From contig CAIYXD010000257.1 in NCBI GenBank assembly GCA_903930085.1, positions 1-8,620 of the forward strand: a stretch of 8,620 nucleotides of DNA. The letters run 5' to 3'. The notes under the pieces are model-generated. The model had not been told where the DNA came from, searched no databases, and saw nothing but the letters and a program-made list of their open reading frames with translations. Of the stretch, positions 5,036 through 8,620 are shown piece by piece; position 1 is the stretch's first letter; each line of letters begins with the position of its first letter. The DNA is from an uncultured Flavobacteriia bacterium. Lineage in GTDB: Bacteria; Bacteroidota; Bacteroidia; Flavobacteriales_D; Crocinitomicaceae. The translations under genes and the position numbers were made by a program.

Positions 5036-6040
5036 TCAAACAAGTAGTGCATTTTCAGCACTTAAATCCTTTTCTTGGTCGAATGCCTTTCCAATATGAA
5101 ATATTGCATCGCCTTTATATACAACTGGTGATTCGTTCAAACAGATAATATATCCGCTAGAACTCGCTTTAACTTTTCGTTCAAAATTTCCGTAAGGATC
5201 TGTCACCATTCCGATTACATCGCCTTTCTCAACTTTTTCACCATTGCGCACTATTGCTTGGAACATGCCAGAATTTGGTGAGCGCATCCATTTACTTTCC
5301 GCTAAAAAAACGGGTGAACGATCCTTTGAAATATCTATTTTGAACGTGCGCATTCCCAAATGATTCAGCAAACGCTTTACACCATTTAACCCTTCTTCCA
5401 CCACAAGTTCTTCAATATTATTTGCCTTTCCACCTTCAAATAAAAGCATCTTGATACCTTTTTTGCTCATTGCTTCGCGCACCGTTTTGGCAATGTGTGG
5501 AGAATTTAAAATGAATGGTGGATTGAATATTTTTGCTAGTTCCACACTTTCAGAATCTTCCATAACACATCGAATCTGTGGGAAATTATTTCGTAAAGCC
5601 GCACCAGTATGAAAATCAATCACATAATCTACGTGTGGACAGATTTCTTTCATGAAATGGAATGCAAACTGCGCTGCCAAAGAACCAGAACTGCTTCCTG
5701 GAAAGCTTCGGTTCAAATCTCTGCCGTCTGGTAATTCGCGTTTAACGTTCAAAAATCCAAAAATATTGAAGACAGGCAAGCAGATAATCGTTCCTACCAA
5801 TGGTTTATTAAACTTCTTGCGGATGATTTTACGAATGATTTCTACCCCATTGATTTCATCTCCGTGCAATCCAGCCATTAAAAGAACCGTTGGTCCGTCG
5901 ATTTTTGCTCTTTGCACAATCACCGGAACCAACACAGGCGTTGTTGTATGCAATTTTGCAACATCTAAATTTAATTGCGCCCCTTTGCCAGGTAGAATTT
6001 CCGTTCCAAGAATTATAAACTTCTTGTATTTCTGACTCAT
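5036..6040 (-). CDS. M14-type succinylglutamate desuccinylase/aspartoacylase-family protein, 334 aa
   Basis: This belongs to the AstE/AspA branch of zinc carboxypeptidase-like enzymes, which hydrolyse an amide bond of an N-acylated amino acid or a peptide-like conjugate. The zinc site is intact: AGLHGDEINGVE gives His59 and Glu62, and IDFHTG (141-146) gives His144. DGRDLNRSFPG (105-115) holds the substrate-binding Arg and Asn, and LFEGGKA (200-206) holds the probable catalytic Glu202. Residues from about 248 onward form a beta-rich C-terminal domain (MRSPNSGMF..., GDVIGMVTDPYG) like the lipoyl/barrel-like tail of COG3608 proteins. No arginine-succinyltransferase pathway genes are present, so a true AstE role is unlikely. 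It begins 2 bp after the rimK stop, which strongly suggests it acts on the ligase's product. The substrate is unknown. Confidence 0.88.
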   Translation of the reverse strand: MSQKYKKFIILGTEILPGKGAQLNLDVAKLHTTTPVLVPVIVQRAKIDGPTVLLMAGLHGDEINGVEIIRKIIRKKFNKPLVGTIICLPVFNIFGFLNVKRELPDGRDLNRSFPGSSSGSLAAQFAFHFMKEICPHVDYVIDFHTGAALRNNFPQIRCVMEDSESVELAKIFNPPFILNSPHIAKTVREAMSKKGIKMLLFEGGKANNIEELVVEEGLNGVKRLLNHLGMRTFKIDISKDRSPVFLAESKWMRSPNSGMFQAIVRNGEKVEKGDVIGMVTDPYGNFERKVKASSSGYIICLNESPVVYKGDAIFHIGKAFDQEKDLSAENALLV

Positions 6041-6042
6041 GG

Positions 6043-6921
6043 TTAACGTTTTACGTTTTTCTCGATGTATTCAATTATTTTTCCCGCAATATCTTCATGC
6101 GTCGTCTTTTCAATTCCTTCCAATCCTGGCGATGAATTCACTTCCAAAACCAGCGGGCCTCTTTCCGACTGCAGCATATCGACACCGGCAATACCAAGTC
6201 CAACCGCCTTTGCAGCTAAAATAGCCGTATATTTTTCTTCCGTAGTCAATTCAATAATATGGGAAGTCCCACCACGGTGTAAATTCGAACGAAATTCGCC
6301 CGGTTTCCCTTGACGTTTCATTGCTCCTACTACTTCCCCATCGACAACAAACGCACGAATATCTGCACCCTTTGCTTCTTTGACAAATTCCTGAACAATC
6401 ACACGCGCTTTCAAACCATTGAACGCTTCTAAAACCGATTGCGCAGCATTTTGATTTTCCGCCAAAACAACGCCTAACCCTTGTGTTCCCTCCAATAATT
6501 TTAAGACAACTGGCGCGCCACCGGCAGATTCTACAACATGTTCAACGTTTCTAGAATAGTTAGTGAATACCGTTTTCGGTAAGCCGATTCCTTCTTTGGA
6601 TAAAACCTGCAAGCAACGCAACTTATCGCGTGAATGCACAATTCCACGTGAATTGACAGCCGTAAAAACGTTCATCATTTCAAATTGGCGCACAACCGCG
6701 GTTCCGTAAAATGTTACAGATGCTCCGATTCTCGGAATAATTGCATCGAAACCGGTTAAATAATCATCTCCATAATATAAAGAAGGCCCTTTTTGCTCAA
6801 TTTCTATGTTACATTTTAAGTGATCCACCACATGCGCTTCATGCCCTCTTTGGATTGCAGCTTCGACCAATCTTCTGGTAGAATACAAATTCGCATTGCG
6901 CGATAAAATTCCTATTTTCAT
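6043..6921 (-). CDS. rimK: RimK-family ATP-grasp alpha-L-glutamate ligase-like protein
   Basis: RimK-type enzymes use ATP to form an acyl-phosphate and join an amino acid, classically glutamate, to a carboxylate such as the C-terminus of ribosomal protein S6. The 292 residues match the family length of about 300. The N-terminal domain begins MKIGILSRN and contains IPRIGAS (62-68). ATP-grasp elements follow: Lys100 and Lys141 (VVLKLLEGTQGLGVV, the glycine-rich lid), VQEFV (176-180), DIRAFVVDGEVVGAM (187-201), GVDML with Asp248, and LEVNSSPGLEGIE, where Glu260 and Asn262 bind Mg. All are intact. Its ATG overlaps the stop of the retropepsin-like gene (ATGA) and the M14-like gene follows after 2 bp. 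Whether S6 or another peptide or metabolite is the acceptor cannot be told from this window. Confidence 0.93.
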   Translation of the reverse strand: MKIGILSRNANLYSTRRLVEAAIQRGHEAHVVDHLKCNIEIEQKGPSLYYGDDYLTGFDAIIPRIGASVTFYGTAVVRQFEMMNVFTAVNSRGIVHSRDKLRCLQVLSKEGIGLPKTVFTNYSRNVEHVVESAGGAPVVLKLLEGTQGLGVVLAENQNAAQSVLEAFNGLKARVIVQEFVKEAKGADIRAFVVDGEVVGAMKRQGKPGEFRSNLHRGGTSHIIELTTEEKYTAILAAKAVGLGIAGVDMLQSERGPLVLEVNSSPGLEGIEKTTHEDIAGKIIEYIEKNVKR

Positions 6922-7370
6922 ATTTTTTCTATTTTTTGTGACACATTCACGAGGGAGGTATCAATAATAAATCTTTTGTTCAATAATTTACGCCCTAAGA
7001 GAATAGGAAAACGCATGCCTTTTCGCTCTGTTAAAGAGAATTCTGTCACTATTTTCCTTCCAAGCAATTCAATTTTGCATTTTATAAAGTAGCGCATTTG
7101 TTCTTGTCCGGTGGAACTTTTTACTTTTTTTACGCGAAATTTTTCGAAATAATGTTTTTCATCTATGTATGAAGCATGAGCGTTATCTAAAAAAACAACC
7201 TCTAATACAGTACCATTTTCAGTTTGAATTTCTTTGCAATGTGAAACATGTATACTGGATGTGTAAGCGCCTGAATCGACCTTCACGGCAACATGTTCCA
7301 ATCCAAATTCTGGTAAATTAGCAACTTCTCTTCTACCAATAATCATTTTGGCTATTCTTTTTGGCTCCAT
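6918..7370 (-). CDS. Retropepsin-like 'ATP-dependent zinc protease' family protein (COG4067), 150 aa
   Basis: This family is often named 'ATP-dependent zinc protease' or RimB, but no HExxH or other zinc signature, and no ATPase motif, is present. VKVDSGAYTSSIH (residues 29-41) instead gives a D-S/T-G-A active-site motif (Asp32) as in retroviral-type aspartic proteases. MRFPILLGRKLL (119-130) supplies the hydrophobic-hydrophobic-Gly segment of that fold, and RFIIDTS ends it. One Asp-containing lobe per chain implies that a dimer would be needed for proteolysis. At 150 residues it has the usual length for the family, with no signal peptide. It is the first gene of the block, and its stop overlaps the rimK start by 4 bp. 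Linkage of this family with RimK-like ligases is known from other genomes. A role in trimming the ligase's substrate or product is inferred. Confidence 0.85.
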   Translation of the reverse strand: MEPKRIAKMIIGRREVANLPEFGLEHVAVKVDSGAYTSSIHVSHCKEIQTENGTVLEVVFLDNAHASYIDEKHYFEKFRVKKVKSSTGQEQMRYFIKCKIELLGRKIVTEFSLTERKGMRFPILLGRKLLNKRFIIDTSLVNVSQKIEKI

Positions 7371-7519
7371 TCCATTGTTTAAAGGAGTAAAACTATTAAT
7401 TTTAGGAAATAAACGCTCGAATTAAGCACTATTTTTACTTTTATCTCACACATTTTATACGTTTCAAAAAAAAATATGAAATAAATAAATGAAAATAGAT
7501 TTATTTTAGAAATAATTCG

Positions 7520-7566
7520 TAATATTGCACCCCGTTTTAGGCGGAAGAACACAGAAAAAAAGAGTC
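7520..7566 (+). promoter_or_regulatory. Probable rplS promoter -7 element and short leader
   Basis: TAATATTG (7520-7527) matches the Bacteroidota -7 element TAnnTTTG with one change, placing the transcript start near 7531-7534 and giving a leader of about 35 nt. The leader holds CCG/CGG complementary triplets around a TTTTAGG loop (about 7532-7544) and a purine-rich tract before the ATG. A ribosomal-protein leader motif has been described upstream of bL19 genes in flavobacteria. I cannot test the match here, so autoregulation is only a possibility. No convincing -33 TTG is seen. Confidence 0.35.
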
Positions 7567-7923
7567 ATGGATATTATTAGAGAAATTCAGAGCGAATTAG
7601 TAGAGATGAAAGAGTTTCCATCTTTTTCAGCCGGAGATACAGTTACTGTTTCATACAAAATTAAAGAAGGAGCTAAAGAGCGTATTCAGTTATACCAAGG
7701 AGTTGTATTGCAACGTCGTGGTTCTGGTGCTACAGAAACTTTTACAGTTCGTAAAATGTCAGGTAACATAGGAGTTGAGCGTATCTTCCCTATTGCTTCA
7801 CCATTTTTAGACAGTATTGTTATAAACAAAAAAGGTCGTGTACGTCGTGCTCGTATCTTCTACTTCAGAGGATTAACTGGTAAAGCTGCTCGTATCAAAG
7901 AAAAGAGAAGATTTACAAACTAA
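7567..7923 (+). CDS. rplS: Large ribosomal subunit protein bL19
   Basis: bL19 is a component of the 50S subunit located near the interface with the 30S subunit. The 118-residue product has the expected length and core: KEFPSFSAGDTVTVSYKI at the N-terminal barrel, LYQGVVLQRRGSG, ETFTVRKMSGNIGVERIFP, and a basic C-terminus with RRARIFYFRGLTGKAARIKEKR. The ATG at 7567 is chosen over an in-frame TTG at 7525 because the family begins with a sequence like MDIIREIQ, and because the earlier start would lie inside the -7 element. The codons are biased (CGT, GTT and GGT frequent) as in highly expressed genes. trmD and rpsP, common partners elsewhere, are not adjacent; the gene stands alone, divergent from the retropepsin-like gene. 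Confidence 0.97.
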   Translation: MDIIREIQSELVEMKEFPSFSAGDTVTVSYKIKEGAKERIQLYQGVVLQRRGSGATETFTVRKMSGNIGVERIFPIASPFLDSIVINKKGRVRRARIFYFRGLTGKAARIKEKRRFTN

Positions 7924-7927
7924 GATA

Positions 7928-7942
7928 TTCGAAGTTTTCGAA
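7928..7942 (+). other. Small hairpin before the rplS terminator
   Basis: TTCGAA-GTT-TTCGAA gives a 6-bp stem with a 3-nt loop, starting 4 bp after the rplS stop and ending 2 bp before the terminator stem. It may protect the mRNA 3' end or simply add to the terminator; no separate function is shown. Confidence 0.4.
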
Positions 7943-7944
7943 CT

Positions 7945-7974
7945 AGGCTTTCTCCAACGAGAAGGCCTTTTTTT
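7945..7974 (+). terminator. Rho-independent terminator of rplS
   Basis: AGGCTTTCTC (7945-7954) pairs with GAGAAGGCCT (7959-7968) through a CAAC loop, giving a 10-bp stem with one G-U pair. A run of seven T residues follows at 7968-7974. The ATG of the next gene is only 10 bp after the run. Confidence 0.88.
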
Positions 7975-7984
7975 ATTTTAGACA

Positions 7985-8620
7985 ATGGCTACACAAAGAA
8001 AAAAATCGCAAATTCAGAATCTCCGTCCCCGGAAAACGAATAAAAAGAAAAAAAGCAATTTTTCTGCAGCTTCGCTATTTTTCATTGCGTTGGTTCTTGG
8101 AGGTATTGGAATCGGCTACTATTATTTCACGAAAAAATCAAAATCTGCTTTACGCACCGAAACAATTGCATCCATTCCCGAAGGATTTTCTTCCTTTGGA
8201 ATTGACATTTCGCACCACCAAGGAAGAATTGACTGGCATAAACTTTTTGTAACAGAACGATTCGATACAATAATTCATTTTGTTTACTGCAAAGCAACAG
8301 AAGGAGACAACTATTTGGATACAGAATGGGGAAATAATCGAAAAGTACTTCGTGAAATAGGCATTCCACATGGTGCATATCATTTTTTTAATTCAAAATC
8401 AAAACCGCGTCCACAAGCACAGCATTTTTTGACGCATTGGAAACCTGAAGAATTTGACCTTCCACCCGTTTTGGATGTTGAAAGCGAAGGATTCTCCGAC
8501 GCTGATCTAATTGCTAAAATGAAAATCTGGTTGGAAGAAGTGGAAAGTGCAACAGGCATGCGACCATTAATTTACTGCTCATTGCATTATTTTGAAACAA
8601 AATTTGCTGCCGATTTTAAA
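7985..8620 (+). CDS. Membrane-anchored GH25 lysozyme-like protein, 5' part
   Basis: The gene runs off the window after 212 codons with the frame intact. The N-terminus is very basic and poor in acidic residues (about 1-24, many Lys and Arg), then a single membrane segment spans about residues 28-48, so the catalytic part is expected outside the cytoplasm. The GH25 domain (1,4-beta-N-acetylmuramidase, cleaving peptidoglycan glycan) begins at FGIDISHHQGRIDW (71-84). It continues with HFVYCKATEG (98-107), GIPHGAYHFF (126-135) and LPPVLDVE (159-166). Asp73, Asp164 and Glu166 are in the expected catalytic positions. The GH25 barrel is usually about 190-200 residues, so some 50-60 are missing at the right edge. 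It starts directly behind the rplS terminator with no room for a separate promoter between them. Confidence 0.9.
   Translation, partial: MATQRKKSQIQNLRPRKTNKKKKSNFSAASLFFIALVLGGIGIGYYYFTKKSKSALRTETIASIPEGFSSFGIDISHHQGRIDWHKLFVTERFDTIIHFVYCKATEGDNYLDTEWGNNRKVLREIGIPHGAYHFFNSKSKPRPQAQHFLTHWKPEEFDLPPVLDVESEGFSDADLIAKMKIWLEEVESATGMRPLIYCSLHYFETKFAADFK

Noticed and set aside
5036..6040. Naming the M14-like gene astE (succinylglutamate desuccinylase of arginine catabolism).
   Set aside because: No other genes of the arginine succinyltransferase pathway are nearby, the context is rimK-linked, and the family name is generic.
5652..6313. Several plus-strand open frames opposite the M14-like and rimK genes.
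   Set aside because: Both minus-strand proteins have full sets of active-site motifs; the opposite frames are shadows.
7525..7566. An in-frame TTG start would lengthen bL19 by 14 residues (HPVLGGRTQKKRV...).
   Set aside because: The extension overlaps the candidate -7 element and has no counterpart in the bL19 family, which begins at about the ATG at 7567.
8127..8383. Two minus-strand open frames of 77-83 codons opposite the GH25 gene.
   Set aside because: They lie wholly antisense to a gene with intact GH25 catalytic motifs and have no recognisable features.
1..8620. Search by eye for tRNA, rRNA and other structured RNA genes.
   Set aside because: No cloverleaf with a GGTTCRANNC-like T-loop and no rRNA-like conserved stretch was seen. 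A tRNAscan or Infernal run would settle this.

Overview
The window looks like chromosomal DNA of a member of the Bacteroidota, most likely Flavobacteriales. The base composition is AT-rich, Shine-Dalgarno sites are weak or absent, and a bS19-type ribosomal gene (rplS, bL19) of Bacteroidota type is present. The DUF6132 and tandem-rhodanese genes are also typical of this group. Exact matches to the Bacteroidota -7 promoter element (TAnnTTTG) lie just upstream of several genes on the correct strand. The genus is not determined; a Crocinitomicaceae/Fluviicola-like organism is only an impression.

Left edge (1-797). There is little coding sequence here. A 15-bp motif is repeated in tandem with a 21-bp period (106-141), followed at once by a good rho-independent terminator (149-182). 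This arrangement fits the end of an insertion sequence, possibly IS21-like, whose body lies outside the window. After it come an AT-rich stretch with several perfect inverted repeats and one small minus-strand gene (423-611) of unknown function.

Middle left (798-2584). A class I SAM-dependent methyltransferase on the minus strand is divergent from a predicted coiled-coil lipoprotein on the plus strand. The lipoprotein converges on the next minus-strand block, and the two share a bidirectional terminator at about 2534-2584.

Minus-strand block (2583-7370). Eight genes run in one direction. In transcription order they are: a retropepsin-like 'ATP-dependent zinc protease' family protein, a RimK-like ATP-grasp ligase, an M14-type succinylglutamate desuccinylase/aspartoacylase-like metallohydrolase, panB, an RluA-family pseudouridine synthase, a DUF6132 membrane protein and two tandem rhodanese-domain proteins. 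The first three overlap or abut (4-bp overlap, then a 2-bp gap) and probably form one functional unit for adding and removing an amino-acid tag on a peptide or small molecule. panB and the DUF6132/rhodanese trio each have a candidate promoter of their own. The trio is tightly coupled (11-bp and 1-bp overlaps) and probably handles sulfane sulfur at or near the inner membrane.

Right edge (7371-8620). rplS is divergent from the block and ends in a strong terminator. A membrane-anchored GH25 lysozyme-like gene starts only 10 bp after the U-tract of that terminator and runs off the window.

The best candidate for an under-described system is the protease/ATP-grasp/M14 trio. Its parts are known families, but its substrate cannot be read from the sequence.
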